DNA of 64,000 nt from Papaver somniferum (GCF_003573695.1 NC_039366.1:157393072-157457071); one strand, 5' to 3'; shown: positions 1 through 11,598, counted from the stretch's first letter. A program made the numbers and translations. Notes: generated by a model from the sequence alone, not told the origin.

Positions 1-501
1 GTTGTAACCTGAGTATCCATCCATGAAGGATAGCCTCTAGTGACCTTCTTTTGCATTGAACAGTTGGTCAATGTTTGGCAGCGGGTAGCTGTCTTTGGGG
101 CATGCTTTGTTGAGATTTCTAAAGTCGATGCAAATGCGTACGCCTCCATTTTTCTTGGGCACAATCACCATGTTGGATATCCACGTGGGATACTTGACTT
201 CTCGTATGAATCCTGCGGTTATTAGCTTTTGTAACTCATTTTCTACCGGTTCATGGTAGATGTATGCCACCTTACGGATGCGCTACTTGAATGGTGGTAT
301 TTCTGGTTTGAGCCGAAGGTGGTGGGAGACCAAATTCGGGTCAACTCCAGGCATGTCTTCCATTGACCACGTAAAGACATCTGCGTAGTCCCTTAGTAGC
401 CTTTGCAGTTGGATCTCCTCTTCCTCTTCAAGTAAAGTTCCTATGTTGATCATTTTTGGTTCCGCCTCCGTTCCGATGTTGATTTTCTTTGTTGGTTCCA
501 C
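1..501 (-). pseudogene. Gypsy RT N-terminal part, leftmost unit
   Basis: Minus-strand reading gives the acidic linker before RT (run of glutamates, then LLRDYADVFTWS) followed by the RT start, with the Tat-like motifs GFIREVKYPTWISNMVIVPK and DFRNLNKACPKDSYPLP. A stop interrupts the frame at about 283 and another follows the LFNAKEGH motif near 37. RT would copy the element's RNA in the capsid. The palm with the active site lies outside the window on the left. The sequence is nearly identical to 5864-6364. Confidence 0.8.
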
Positions 502-552
502 CGGTGAGAAGGTTTGTTTCTGAGGACATTGAGGAGTGCTTTTCTGTAATTG

Positions 553-1532
553 TCATTTGGCGGAAACGTTCCCCCCTGGAGTGGAGGTTGTGCTTGTCTC
601 CGGAACTGAGGTGGCTTCAGGTACTGAGAAGGCTTCGTCCTTCACTTCTTTAGTGTTTGCCTTTCGTATTTTTCTTTCGTGCTGCTGGGTAGAATCTATT
701 TCTTTGTTGAGTCTGACTTCTGCCAGATTGCATAGCCTTGCGTCTTGCTGGTCACCTTTGATTTCCATTTCACCCATGGGTATAGGAAATTGAAGGTACT
801 GATGATATGTCGAAGTTGTTCCTCGTAATATATGGACCCATAGTCTGCCCATGATTACATTGTAGGGCGAGGGTGCTTCCACCACACAGAACCTTGTGTT
901 AGTTACTAAGGGTCCTGCACGTACCTGCAAGACAACTTATCCTTTTGGTCTAGATACTGCTCCATTGAAACCGCATATTGTGCAAGTAGAAGAGTCCATC
1001 TGCTCCGCTGTCAAACCCATGCGTAGGTAAGGTTCGTATAAAAATACATTTGACGAGCTTCCCCCGTCAACTAGGACCTTCGTAATGTTCCATCCATGTA
1101 TAGGAAGAGTGATCACAAGTGGCTCACTGTGCATTTCGACCTCCTGATTGACGTCTTTTGTTGAGAATGTTAATGGCGGGGCCATCCATTCTTCCCAAGT
1201 GCTAGTAGGTGGCCCGCTTAGTTTGAACACCTCGTGGGTTTCTAGCTTTCTTTTTTTTCGTGCTAACTCGAGGATGTCTTCGAGCAGTTCTTCTTGATTT
1301 CCGCTGGAGAAGGTGATCATGTTGATGTATTTTCCATCCTGACGTAATTCTACCCTTTTCTTCGGGGCGTCGTCGGTTTCAGCCGGTTGTACCCGTACGT
1401 ACTGCATGAATTTTCCTTCGTCTATGAATCTATGAATCACATTCCGCAGATGGTAGCACGTGTCAGTTGTATGCCCGTAGTACTGGTGGTACGCACAGTA
1501 TTCCTTGGCCTCCTTCGTTTTGTCTAGTTGTT
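553..1532 (-). pseudogene. Gag zinc knuckle and retropepsin, leftmost unit
   Basis: From right to left the frame gives a gag nucleocapsid-like knuckle CAYHQYYGHTTDTC (C-X2-H-X4-H-X4-C, a pattern of Tat-type gag), then a linker, then the aspartic protease motif VLVDGGSSSNVFLYEP with the catalytic DGG at about 1060. The second protease segment (GPLVTNTRFCVVEAPSPYNVIMGR) is also present, but an in-frame TAA at about 934 separates the two halves. The protease would process Gag-Pol. The right end is cut by the gap at 1533. This copy shares the stop with 6800 but differs from it at least once (C versus T near 1177). Confidence 0.8.
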
Positions 1533-1542
1533 NNNNNNNNNN
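1533..1542. other. Assembly gap (10 N)
   Basis: Ten N. The left flank ends at the equivalent of 7395 (gag) and the right flank starts at the equivalent of 4981 (LTR). If the units are in tandem order, an LTR end, leader and gag start are missing here. The length 10 is a placeholder. Confidence 0.97.
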
Positions 1543-1649
1543 ATTCTGCTCCAAGTATATCTTTGCTGCCTTTGGGTCCATCATTTCCTGATATACCTTT
1601 AGTACAGATGGTACCTTCGTTCGCCGCGTGCTTTCTCCAGTCGAAATAT
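1543..1649 (-). repeat. Truncated LTR fragment of the array
   Basis: Matches 4981-5087 and, more loosely, 10756-10862 of the longer LTR. It abuts the truncated RNase H at 1650 exactly as 5087 abuts 5088, so the RNase H-LTR fusion was already present before the units multiplied. Confidence 0.75.
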
Positions 1650-2926
1650 GTCCTTAGTTTCTGTGTTGCTACTACTAAGGCATATATAAGCTGCTCCACC
1701 ATGGTATAATTACGCTCTGCTGAACTGAGTGTTTTGCTGATGTAGTATATGGGCTTTTCTCCTTGTCCTTGGTCCCATACCAATACTGCGCTCACAGCGT
1801 AGCTTGTTGCTGCTAAGTACAAGGTGATAATTTCACCTGGCTCCGGCTTCTGTAGGATGGGTACCGAAGTCAAATATTCTTTGATTTTTTGGAAGGCCTG
1901 CTCGCACTCCGTGGTCCACATGAACCTTCTTCCTTTCCTTAGTGTATCGAAAAATTCTTTGCATTTATCTTATGATCTTGCTATGAATCTTCCCATGGAA
2001 GCTAAGATTCCATTTATCTTTTGTACTCCTTTTAGTGTTTGTGGAGATGGAATTTCCATTATTGCTCCGACCCTTTCGGGGTCCACTTTTATTCCTCGCT
2101 TAGTTACCAAGTATCCTAGGAATTTTCCTGAGGTTATCCGAACGTGCATTTCTCCAGGTTTACCTTCATGTGAAAGATTCTCATGGCTTCGAATATTTCC
2201 CTTAGGTCTAATAGGTGGTGTTTTGCCTCTTTGATCTTGACAATCATATCGTCCACTTAGACCTCCAGTATCTTGCCTATCCACGGCTTAAAGATTTTAT
2301 CCACCAATCGCTGGTATGTTGCCCCCGCGTTCTTTAGTCCAAAAGGCATCCTTGTATAACAATACAAGCCTCGTGGGGGTAAAGAACGCAATATGCTCCT
2401 GGTCTTCTTCTGCAAGGGCGATTTGGTTGTAACCTGAGTATCCATCCATGAAGGATAGCCTCTAGTGACCTTCTTTTGCATTGAACAGTTGGTCAATGTT
2501 TGGCAGCGGGTAGCTGTCTTTGGGGCATGCTTTGTTGAGATTTCTAAAGTCGATGCAAATGCGTACGCCTCCATTTTTCTTGGGCACAATCACCATGTTG
2601 GATATCCACGTGGGATACTTGACTTCTCGTATGAATCCTGCGGTTAGTAGCTTTTGTAACTCATTTTCTACAGGTTCATGGTAGATGTAGGCTACCTTAC
2701 GGATGCGCTACTTGAATGGTGGTATTTCTGGTTTGAGCCGAAGGTGGTGGGAGACCAAATTCGGGTCAACTCCAGGCATGTCTTCCATTGACCACGTAAA
2801 GACATCTGCGTAGTCCCTTAGTAGCCTTTGTAGTTGGATCTCCTCTTCCTCTTCAAGTAAAGTTCCGATGTTGATCATTTTTGGTTCCGCCTCCGTTCCG
2901 ATGTTGATTTTCTTTGTTGGTTCCAC
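1650..2926 (-). pseudogene. Gypsy RT and partial RNase H, second unit
   Basis: Right to left: acidic linker (2926-2708), RT fingers (to about 2480), palm with MPFGLKNAGATYQR, then V-stop-VDD at 2257-2259. The usual tyrosine of YVDD is a TAA codon, so the active site is broken. The RT connection (KFLGYLVTKRGIKVDPE) and the start of RNase H follow (AFQKIKEYLTSVPILQKP, then EKPIYYISKTLSSAERNYT), ending at KLRTYF where LTR sequence takes over. At least two frame changes lie in the palm. RNase H lacks its C-terminal half and there is no integrase. A close copy lies at 5088-6364, with small differences near 2645 and 2670. Confidence 0.85.
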
Positions 2927-2959
2927 CGGTGAGAAGGTTTGTTTCTGAGGACATTGAGG

Positions 2960-3601
2960 AGTGCTTTTCTGTAATTGTCATTTGGCGGAAACGTTCCCCC
3001 CTGGAGTGGAGGTTGTGCTTGTCTCCGGAACTGAGGTGGCTTCAGGTACTGAGAAGGCTTCGTCCTTCACTTATTTACTGTTTGCCTTTCGTATTTTTCT
3101 TTCGTGCTGCTGGGTAGAAGCTATTTCTTTGTTGAGTCTGACTTCTGCCAGATTGCATAGCCTTGCGTCTTGCTGGTCTCCTTTGATTTCCATTTCACCC
3201 ATGGGTATAGGAAATTGAAGGTACTGATGATATGTCGAAGTTGTTCCTCGTAATATATGGACCCATAGTCTGCCCATTATTACATTGTAGGGCGAGGGTG
3301 CTTCCACCACACAGAACCTTGTGTTAGTTACTAAGGGTCCTGCACGTACCTGCAAGACAATTTCTCCTTTTGGTCTAGATACTGCTCCATTGAAACCGCA
3401 TATTGTGCAAGTGGAAGAGTCCATCTGCTCCGCTGTCAAACCCATGCGTAGGTAAGGTTCGTATAAAAATACATTTGACGAGCTTCCCCCGTCAACTAGG
3501 ACCTTCGTAATGTTCCATCCATGTATAGGAAGAGTGATCACAAGTGGCTCACTGTGCATTTCGACCTCCTGATTGACGTCTTTTGTTGAGAATGTTAATG
3601 G
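2960..3601 (-). pseudogene. Retropepsin region, second unit
   Basis: The same protease as at 553-1210, with VLVDGGSSSNVFLYEP and, unlike the other two copies, no stop between the protease halves: GGA GAA at about 3361 where they read GGA TAA. A different stop occurs near 3071, in the linker. The right end is cut by the gap at 3602. The copy therefore descends from a less damaged version of the unit. Confidence 0.8.
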
Positions 3602-3611
3602 NNNNNNNNNN
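3602..3611. other. Assembly gap (10 N)
   Basis: Ten N between the equivalent of 7039 (protease) and the equivalent of 9387 (gag N-terminus). In tandem order, roughly the gag body of one unit is missing. Confidence 0.97.
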
Positions 3612-3776
3612 TGGATCCTCAGAGTCCTCCACTCCTTCATCGAGGATCGGTGCATCGAGATCTATCTGGATTGGAGTTAGGTTTCCCAACTCTCGTCCCG
3701 TAGGAACTAAGGTTCTGGGTAACCCTGCGTTGGCCGCAAGTGGCTACGTGACATTGGGATGCTTTGGTAATGGCAT
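3612..3776 (-). pseudogene. Gag N-terminus, next unit of the array
   Basis: Equivalent to 9387-9551. The frame begins at an ATG at 3776-3774 and meets an in-frame TAG at codon 11 (3744-3746), the same stop as in the copy at 9519-9521. It is cut on the left by the gap. Its position directly behind the truncated LTR and primer site is what makes the array tandem. Confidence 0.7.
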
Positions 3777-4549
3777 GTCATAAAGTGTTGAGATCCCGAT
3801 GTTTGCCCCATCCCTTCAGCAGGAATAGCTGGTTTGTTAGCAATCGTCCTTCGTGATATTTCACTTTGCCCATCCTCTGCTTCCGTTCGTTGATTTGCTT
3901 GAGATGGCTTTTGAGATCTTCCTCGTGTGACTGCTGGTCGTGAGCTTGTTGGTACATCACTTGGTTTCTGCATGCCTTCTGTTTTTGTTATCCTGCGGCC
4001 ACAGAAAAACGACAAAAATCTGCTACTTGGGTGCCTTCATCAGAAGTGGCAATTAATGCTCTGACACAGAATACGGCTAAGAAGATTTTTCAGAAAAAGG
4101 ACTGAAATGACGTTTGAAAAGACGGGTATTAAATTTTTACGACACCCTTGGAAGAAACAACCTTAAACGTTGAAAACCAATTTAAAAAGAGGTGTCAGAT
4201 CTCCCAAAAAACAGGGTTATTAAATGCTTTAGAAGATTTTTTTCCTTAAAATCTCACTGAGATTCCTCTGCAGTCTGAGGTACTCAGATCTAAAGGATGC
4301 TTTGTTGGAAAAGGCTATTTTAGTACAAAACAAAAGTTTTAACGTTTTGTGAGTGTATTTTTGTGAAAACTTTTGTATATCTGTGAGATTGCTAGTCTTT
4401 AGAGGCTATGAACTCAAAGAACTTGCGAAAACAACGGACGAACCAATCACTAGAGAGTGAGATTCATCGCTGTTGAACTCAGATCTCTTCGTTTAAGAAG
4501 GTGCGTAAGTAAAGTAAATGACAGAATAAAAAAACTCAAGCTGGTGAGC
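3777..4549 (-). other. Leader between primer site and gag
   Basis: About 770 bases, equivalent to 9552-10324 with roughly a dozen single-base differences by eye. A frame of about 100 codons crosses it (3707-4015) in both units, but it opens with TTG and has no recognisable domain, so I do not call it a gene. Confidence 0.6.
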
Positions 4550-4566
4550 GAAACCTTCTAGCGCCA
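4550..4566 (-). promoter_or_regulatory. Primer-binding site
   Basis: Minus strand TGGCGCTAGAAGGTTTC, three bases inside the LTR end at 4570. It has the TGG start and position expected of a tRNA primer site. I cannot name the tRNA. The same core TGGCGCTAGAA is used by the element at 53617. Confidence 0.65.
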
Positions 4567-4569
4567 AAC

Positions 4570-5087
4570 TGTGACTACTCGTTTTCCCGTAGTCTACGTA
4601 ATGTATACAACTCAGAGAATCGGATATTAAGTAGTATTGATGCCTCTGTTGAACTGATAATGCTAAGTAGCAAAATATACTCAAGATCAAAACAATAACT
4701 AAGAACACAAAGATAATGTAAATGACGTTAAGTTATCATGAGACACAAGAGATTACATGGTTCGACTTTCGTCTACGTCCACGGGGTAATGAGTGATTAT
4801 TTCGTATTAAGTCATGGTGGTTACAAAGATATTAAATGCTTCCTAAAGTAATAGAGAGAATTCAAGTTGGAGTAAATACTTAAGTTCTAAACAATAAAGA
4901 GGTATAAGCTTAAGACTAGATCTTCTCTCCTAGGTATTGAATGCCCTTAGTTTGTTGGTGAGGCTTAGTATTTATATCCCATTCTGCTCCAAGTATATCT
5001 TTGCTGCCTTTGGGTCCATCATTTCCTGATATACCTTTAGTACAGATGGTACCTTCGTTCGCCGCGTGCTTTCTCCAGTCGAAATAT
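4570..5087 (-). repeat. Truncated LTR between two array units
   Basis: Corresponds to 10345-10862 of the fuller LTR. The end next to the primer site is complete (TGTGACTACT on the plus strand); the other end is replaced by RNase H sequence at 5088. The shared bases TTC at the join suggest a short-homology junction. The U3 part, the polypurine tract and everything from RNase H onward are missing. Confidence 0.8.
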
Positions 5088-6364
5088 GTCCTTAGTTTCT
5101 GTGTTGCTACTACTAAGGCATATATAAGCTGCTCCACCATGGTATAATTACGCTCTGCTGAACTGAGTGTTTTGCTGATGTAGTATATGGGCTTTTCTCC
5201 TTGTCCTTGGTCCCATACCAATACTGCGCTCACAGCGTAGCTTGTTGCTGCTAAGTACAAGGTGATAATTTCACCTGGCTCCGGCTTCTGTAGGATGGGT
5301 ACCGAAGTCAAATATTCTTTGATTTTTTGGAAGGCCTGCTCGCACTCCGTGGTCCACATGAACCTTCTTCCTTTCCTTAGTGTATCGAAAAATTCTTTGC
5401 ATTTATCTTATGATCTTGCTATGAATCTTCCCATGGAAGCTAAGATTCCATTTATCTTTTGTACTCCTTTTAGTGTTTGTGGAGATGGAATTTCCATTAT
5501 TGCTCCGACCCTTTCGGGGTCCACTTTTATTCCTCGCTTAGTTACCAAGTATCCTAGGAATTTTCCTGAGGTTATCCGAACGTGCATTTCTCCAGGTTTA
5601 CCTTCATGTGAAAGATTCTCATGGCTTCGAATATTTCCCTTAGGTCTAATAGGTGGTGTTTTGCCTCTTTGATCTTGACAATCATATCGTCCACTTAGAC
5701 CTCCAGTATCTTGCCTATCCACGGCTTAAAGATTTTATCCACCAATCGCTGGTATGTTGCCCCCGCGTTCTTTAGTCCAAAAGGCATCCTTGTATAACAA
5801 TACAAGCCTCGTGGGGGTAAAGAACGCAATATGCTCCTGGTCTTCTTCTGCAAGGGCGATTTGGTTGTAACCTGAGTATCCATCCATGAAGGATAGCCTC
5901 TAGTGACCTTCTTTTGCATTGAACAGTTGGTCAATGTTTGGCAGCGGGTAGCTGTCTTTGGGGCATGCTTTGTTGAGATTTCTAAAGTCGATGCAAATGC
6001 GTACGCCTCCATTTTTCTTGGGCACAATCACCATGTTGGATATCCACGTGGGATACTTGACTTCTCGTATGAATCCTGCGGTTATTAGCTTTTGTAACTC
6101 ATTTTCTACCGGTTCATGGTAGATGTATGCCACCTTACGGATGCGCTACTTGAATGGTGGTATTTCTGGTTTGAGCCGAAGGTGGTGGGAGACCAAATTC
6201 GGGTCAACTCCAGGCATGTCTTCCATTGACCACGTAAAGACATCTGCGTAGTCCCTTAGTAGCCTTTGCAGTTGGATCTCCTCTTCCTCTTCAAGTAAAG
6301 TTCCTATGTTGATCATTTTTGGTTCCGCCTCCGTTCCGATGTTGATTTTCTTTGTTGGTTCCAC
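5088..6364 (-). pseudogene. Gypsy RT and partial RNase H, third unit
   Basis: Same order as 1650-2926: linker, RT fingers with DFRNLNKACPKDSYPLP, MDGYSGYNQIALAEEDQEH, palm MPFGLKNAGATYQR, V-stop-VDD with TAA at 5695-5697, connection, then RNase H to KLRTYF at 5088. The shared active-site stop and shared RNase H truncation show that both copies descend from one already dead template. Frame changes lie near 5760-5900. There is no integrase. Confidence 0.85.
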
Positions 6365-6415
6365 CGGTGAGAAGGTTTGTTTCTGAGGACATTGAGGAGT
6401 GCTTTTCTGTAATTG

Positions 6416-7749
6416 TCATTTGGCGGAAACGTTCCCCCCTGGAGTGGAGGTTGTGCTTGTCTCCGGAACTGAGGTGGCTTCAGGTACTGAGAAGGCTTCG
6501 TCCTTCACTTCTTTAGTGTTTGCCTTTCGTATTTTTCTTTCGTGCTGCTGGGTAGAATCTATTTCTTTGTTGAGTCTGACTTCTGCCAGATTGCATAGCC
6601 TTGCGTCTTGCTGGTCACCTTTGATTTCCATTTCACCCATGGGTATAGGAAATTGAAGGTACTGATGATATGTCGAAGTTGTTCCTCGTAATATATGGAC
6701 CCATAGTCTGCCCATGATTACATTGTAGGGCGAGGGTGCTTCCACCACACAGAACCTTGTGTTAGTTACTAAGGGTCCTGCACGTACCTGCAAGACAACT
6801 TATCCTTTTGGTCTAGATACTGCTCCATTGAAACCGCATATTGTGCAAGTAGAAGAGTCCATCTGCTCCGCTGTCAAACCCATGCGTAGGTAAGGTTCGT
6901 ATAAAAATACATTTGACGAGCTTCCCCCGTCAACTAGGACCTTCGTAATGTTCCATCCATGTATAGGAAGAGTGATCACAAGTGGCTCACTGTGCATTTC
7001 GACCTCCTGATTGACGTCTTTTGTTGAGAATGTTAATGGTGGGGCCATCCATTCTTCCCAAGTGCTAGTAGGTGGCCCGCTTAGTTTGAACACCTCGTGG
7101 GTTTCTAGCTTTCTTTTTTTTCGTGCTAACTCGAGGATGTCTTCGAGCAGTTCTTCTTGATTTCCGCTGGAGAAGGTGATCATGTTGATGTATTTTCCAT
7201 CCTGACGTAATTCTACCCTTTTCTTCGGGGCGTCGTCGGTTTCAGCCGGTTGTACCCGTACGTACTGCATGAATTTTCCTTCGTCTATGAATCTATGAAT
7301 CACATTCCGCAGATGGTAGCACGTGTCAGTTGTATGCCCGTAGTACTGGTGGTACGCACAGTATTCCTTGGCCTCCTTCGTTTTGTCTAGTTGTTTTCCC
7401 CTAGTATTAGGGTAAGGAAATCCCGGATTTTCTCCTTCCTTGCTTAGAATGTGAGAGAACGTTGTATTCAGCTTCGTGTAGATTTTATCTACAAATTCTT
7501 CTCTTCCTTTTCCTCTTTTTCCATCTCTGTATTTGGATCTTTTCTCTCGAGATCTGGTTCTGCCCTCGGCTTCGTTTTGTCGCTTAGGTATCTCCGGAAT
7601 TGGTTCCAGAGAGTTGGTTCATTGTGGAGCTGATGTGGCCTTTGCTTGCGCCCTGGGGTTGTCCTTATGGATTTCTTCAAGTCGGATGTAGCGATCTTGG
7701 ACGACCCTAAGTTCTCCTTCGGAATCAAGGGCTCGGTTGTGGAGTTCCA
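6416..7749 (-). pseudogene. Gag C-terminus and retropepsin, third unit
   Basis: Gag knuckle CAYHQYYGHTTDTC near 7340-7380, protease VLVDGGSSSNVFLYEP near 6930, a TAA at about 6801 between protease halves, then the second half with PSPYNVIMGRLWVHI. Upstream (7400-7749) a highly charged gag linker is readable only across frame changes. The stretch 7397-7749 is repeated as 8118-8470. Confidence 0.8.
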
Positions 7750-7759
7750 NNNNNNNNNN
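7750..7759. other. Assembly gap (10 N), probably not real
   Basis: The 353 bases to its left (7397-7749) recur at 8118-8470, so the left contig can be joined to 8471 with no missing sequence. Confidence 0.9.
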
Positions 7760-8107
7760 ATCTGTGAGATTGCTAGTCTTTAGAGGCTATGAACTCAAAG
7801 AACTTGCGAAAACAACGGACGAACCAATCACTAGAGAGTGAGATTCATCGCTGTTGAACTCAGATCTCTTCGTTTAAGAAGGTGCGTAAGTAAAGTAAAT
7901 GACAGAATAAAAAAACTCAAGCTGGTGAGCGAAACCTTCTAGCGCCAAACTGTGACTACTCGTTTTCCCGTAGTCTACGTAATGTATACAACTCAGAGAA
8001 TCGGATATTAAGTAGTATTGATGCCTCTGTTGAACTGATAATGCTAAGTAGCAAAATATACTCAAGATCAAAACAATAACTAAGAACACAAAGATAATGT
8101 AAATGAC
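7760..8107 (-). repeat. Redundant contig: leader, primer site and LTR start
   Basis: 348 bases matching 4379-4726 and 10154-10501. It holds the end of the leader, the primer site (7931-7947) and LTR sequence from 7951. It is bounded by gaps on both sides, interrupts gag, and is most likely a small repeat contig placed wrongly. Confidence 0.8.
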
Positions 8108-8117
8108 NNNNNNNNNN
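8108..8117. other. Assembly gap (10 N), probably not real
   Basis: The right flank from 8118 repeats 7397 onward; see the gap at 7750. Confidence 0.9.
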
Positions 8118-9551
8118 TCCCCTAGTATTAGGGTAAGGAAATCCCGGATTTTCTCCTTCCTTGCTTAGAATGTGAGAGAACGTTGTATTCAGCTTCGTGT
8201 AGATTTTATCTACAAATTCTTCTCTTCCTTTTCCTCTTTTTCCATCTCTGTATTTGGATCTTTTCTCTCGAGATCTGGTTCTGCCCTCGGCTTCGTTTTG
8301 TCGCTTAGGTATCTCCGGAATTGGTTCCAGAGAGTTGGTTCATTGTGGAGCTGATGTGGCCTTTGCTTGCGCCCTGGGGTTGTCCTTATGGATTTCTTCA
8401 AGTCGGATGTAGCGATCTTGGACGACCCTAAGTTCTCCTTCGGAATCAAGGGCTCGGTTGTGGAGTTCCAAGAAGATGGCTGAGGTCCTATCAAGTCCGT
8501 ACTTATAGCAATTAATGCTAATTTCTGGATTGACTTTCCCGATTGCTTGGCATGCCTTCTGCCACCTATCTGTGTATTGCATAAATGTTTCAGGGGGTCC
8601 GATAGCTAAATCAAATAGCCTATCTAACCCTGCCTTTGTTGATTTGTTGTACATGTATGTCTCCAGGAACACCGTAGACAATTGCTCAAAAGAGTCAATT
8701 GAGTTTGCTGGTAAATTGTCATACCAGGCCAATGATGATCCCGTCAAGCTTGCAGGGAAGTGCCTACAAAGTACTACCTCATCTCTTTCCCAATGGGTGA
8801 GGACACGAGTGTAATACCGTAGGTGGGCTGTGGGATCTGAGGTACCGTTGTATGCCTGGAACGTAGGTACCGGGCACTTCGGAGGGATGGGTTCGATCAA
8901 AATGCGAAAAGACAATGGATATGTGGTCACCTCTTGTAGCAATTCTTCTAGTCTTGCACCTGCGTGGCTGGTTTTTAGGCCTTGTATCTCCTTCCGCATT
9001 TTCTCCATTTGCTCCATAACCATGTTCACATTGTGAGCATCTTTGGAAAATGCCTCATCGTAGTAGGACTGAGAGGGCTTGTATGTTGGATCTGTCTCAT
9101 CTGGATCGTGGCGTTTTCTCCTGGATCCCCCTGCTGGGTTAGCCTTTGGTGGGTTGAGATCCACCCTTCGTCTTCTTGAGATAGCTCCGTTCTCACGCCT
9201 CTTTAGCGGAGGGTGAGTTTGGGAACCTTCGATTTGTATGTCTAACATATCCTTTAGGTTGTGGTTCTCCTGGGCCATCACGTGCATTGCATCCTCATGC
9301 TCTTTGTTTCGGAGTAGAAAGGATGCTACTTGTGCTTCCATTTGATCTTCACTGTGGATTCCACCACCCTGAGGAGTGCTGTCGGATGGATCCTCAGAGT
9401 CCTCCACTCCTTCATCGAGGATCGGTGCATCGAGATCTATCTGGATTGGAGTTAGGTTTCCCAACTCTCGTCCCGTAGGAACTAAGGTTCTGGGTAACCC
9501 TGCGTTGGCCGCAAGTGGCTACGTGACATTGGGATGCTTTGGTAATGGCAT
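8118..9551 (-). pseudogene. Gag of the Tat-like gypsy element
   Basis: Gag builds the virus-like particle that packages element RNA. The frame can be followed from an ATG at 9551-9549 but has TAG at codon 11 (9519-9521); downstream it stays open to a TGA at about 8340. Visible parts are an acidic, glutamine-rich N-terminus, a basic stretch (RRRRVDLNPP, GGSRRKRHD), a short helical segment (MEQMEKMRKEIQGLK), and the retrotransposon gag core with FPASLTGSSLAWYDNLP and SFEQL near 8690-8780. The charged C-terminal linker (8118-8339) lies in another frame, so a frameshift separates the core from the zinc knuckle. The unit at 3612 shares the codon-11 stop. Confidence 0.8.
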
Positions 9552-10324
9552 GTCATAAAGTGTTGAGATCCCGATGTTTGCCCCATCCCTTCAGCAGGAA
9601 TAGGTGGTTTGTTAGCAATCGTCCTTCGTGATATTTCACTTTGCCCGTCCTCTGCTTCCGTTCGTTGATTTGCTTGAGATGGCTTTTGAGATCTTCCTCG
9701 TATGACTGCTGGTCGTGAGCTTGTTGGTACATCACTTGGTTTCTGCATGCCTTCGGTTTTTGTTATCCTGCGGTCACAGAAAAACGACAAAAATCTGCTA
9801 CTTGGGTGCCTTCATCAGAAGTGGCAATTAATGCTCTGACACAGAAGACGGCTAAGAAGATTTTTCAGAAAAAGGACTGAAATGACGTTTGGAAAGACGG
9901 GTATTAAATTTTTACGACACCCTTGGAAGAAACAACCTTAAACTTTGAAAACCAATTTAAAAATAGGTGTCAGATCTCCCAAAAAACAGGGTTATTAAAT
10001 GCTTTAGAAGATTTTTTTCCTTAAAATCTCACAGAGATTCCTCTGCAGTCTGAGGTACTCAGATCTAAAGGATGCTTTGTTGGAAAAGGCTATGTTAGTA
10101 CAAAACAAAAGTTTTAACGTTTTGTGAGTGTATTTTTGTGAAAACTTTTGTAAATCTGTGAGATTGCTAGTCTTTAGAGGCTATGAACTCAAAGAACTTG
10201 CGAAAACAACGGACGAACCAATCACTAGAGAGTGAGATTCATCGCTGTTGAACTCAGATCTCTTCGTTTAAGAAGGTGCGTAAGTAAAGTAAATGACAGA
10301 ATAAAAAAACTCAAGCTGGTGAGC
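9552..10324 (-). other. Leader between primer site and gag
   Basis: About 770 bases, the counterpart of 3777-4549. No recognisable coding domain. Confidence 0.6.
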
Positions 10325-10341
10325 GAAACCTTCTAGCGCCA
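10325..10341 (-). promoter_or_regulatory. Primer-binding site
   Basis: TGGCGCTAGAAGGTTTC on the minus strand, three bases from the LTR edge at 10345. Identical to the sites at 4550 and 7931. Confidence 0.65.
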
Positions 10342-11059
10342 AACTGTGACTACTCGTTTTCCCGTAGTCTACGTAATGTATACAACTCAGAGAATCGGAT
10401 ATTAAGTAGTATTGATGCCTCTGTTGAACTGATAATGCTAAGTAGCAAAATATACTCAAGATCAAAACAATAACTAAGAACACAAAGATAATGTAAATGA
10501 CGTTAAGTTATCATGAGACACAAGAGATTACATGGTTCGACTTTCGTCTACGTCCACGGGGTAATGAGTGATTATTTCGTATTAAGTCATGGTGGTTACA
10601 AAGATATTAAATGCTTCCTAAAGTAATAGAGAGAACTCAATTTGGAGTAAATACTTAAGTTCTAAACAATAAAGAGGTATAAGCTTAAGACTAGATCTTC
10701 TCTCCTAGGTATTGAATGCCCTTAGTTTGTTGGTGAGGCTTAGTATTTATATCCCCTTCTTCTCCAAGTATATCTTTGCTGCCTTTGGGTCCATCATTTC
10801 CTGATATACCTTTAGTACAGATGGTACCTTCGTTCGCCGCGTGCTTTCTCCAGTCGAACTTTACCACCTCAGCTGACCCACGTTCCTTCGGGAACTTCCC
10901 ATCCTTAGTACAGATTGTACCTTCGTTCACCGCCAGCCTCTGCCAATCGGGTTCCGCCATATCATCTCTCTCCACGTGCCTTGATTATGCGTGCAGATAA
11001 GATATTTGTGCATTTAATGCTGATTAGATATGTCATCTACCTTTGTCCCTTCGCCAACT

Positions 11060-11069
11060 NNNNNNNNNN
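11060..11069. other. Assembly gap (10 N), probably not real
   Basis: The 204 bases to its left (10856-11059) recur at 11609-11812, so 11059 can be joined to 11813. Confidence 0.9.
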
Positions 11070-11598
11070 AAGCAAAAACAGTTTTGATTCACTCGAATCG
11101 ATTCATGAACATTATAGCCACAGTTTGAAAAGATTGCATTCCTTAATTTATAAATGTCTTAGTTCATGAATAAACCGTTTTTAGAAAATAACCCACTTAA
11201 GTACGCATACCGGTACACATACTTAAATACCCGGACTGATCTTGTTTTCAGTTCACAAACTCCAGCAGAAATTCATGAGATAAAGAACTTCCGACAATAG
11301 CGTACAGGTACGCGGACTTAGCTCCGGTTATCCTAAACCAGTAAAGTCCGCATACTTTGGTTCAAGGATTTTGGACTTACACAAGTATGAATTCATATAC
11401 AATGTTTATATCCATTCATGGTAATATATTCTAAACTCTTATTTCAATTATTGAAACATTCTTAGAGGATGTTATATAGTTGTTATTCACAAACTATTTT
11501 TCATCAAAACGATTTTCAAGTTATTGAAATGATCAACATGACTTTCTTCACGAGTAAAGATGAACTTGGCCAAAGAAAAAGCTTACCAACACATATTT
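11070..11598 (-). repeat. Redundant contig of copia LTR
   Basis: 529 bases that repeat 12110-12638 and sit between two gaps inside the gypsy LTR. Probably a duplicate contig placed in error. Confidence 0.85.

Noticed and set aside
9482..9790. 102-codon minus-strand frame before gag, present in two units
   Set aside because: Starts with TTG, no domain, and overlaps the likely gag start in another frame.
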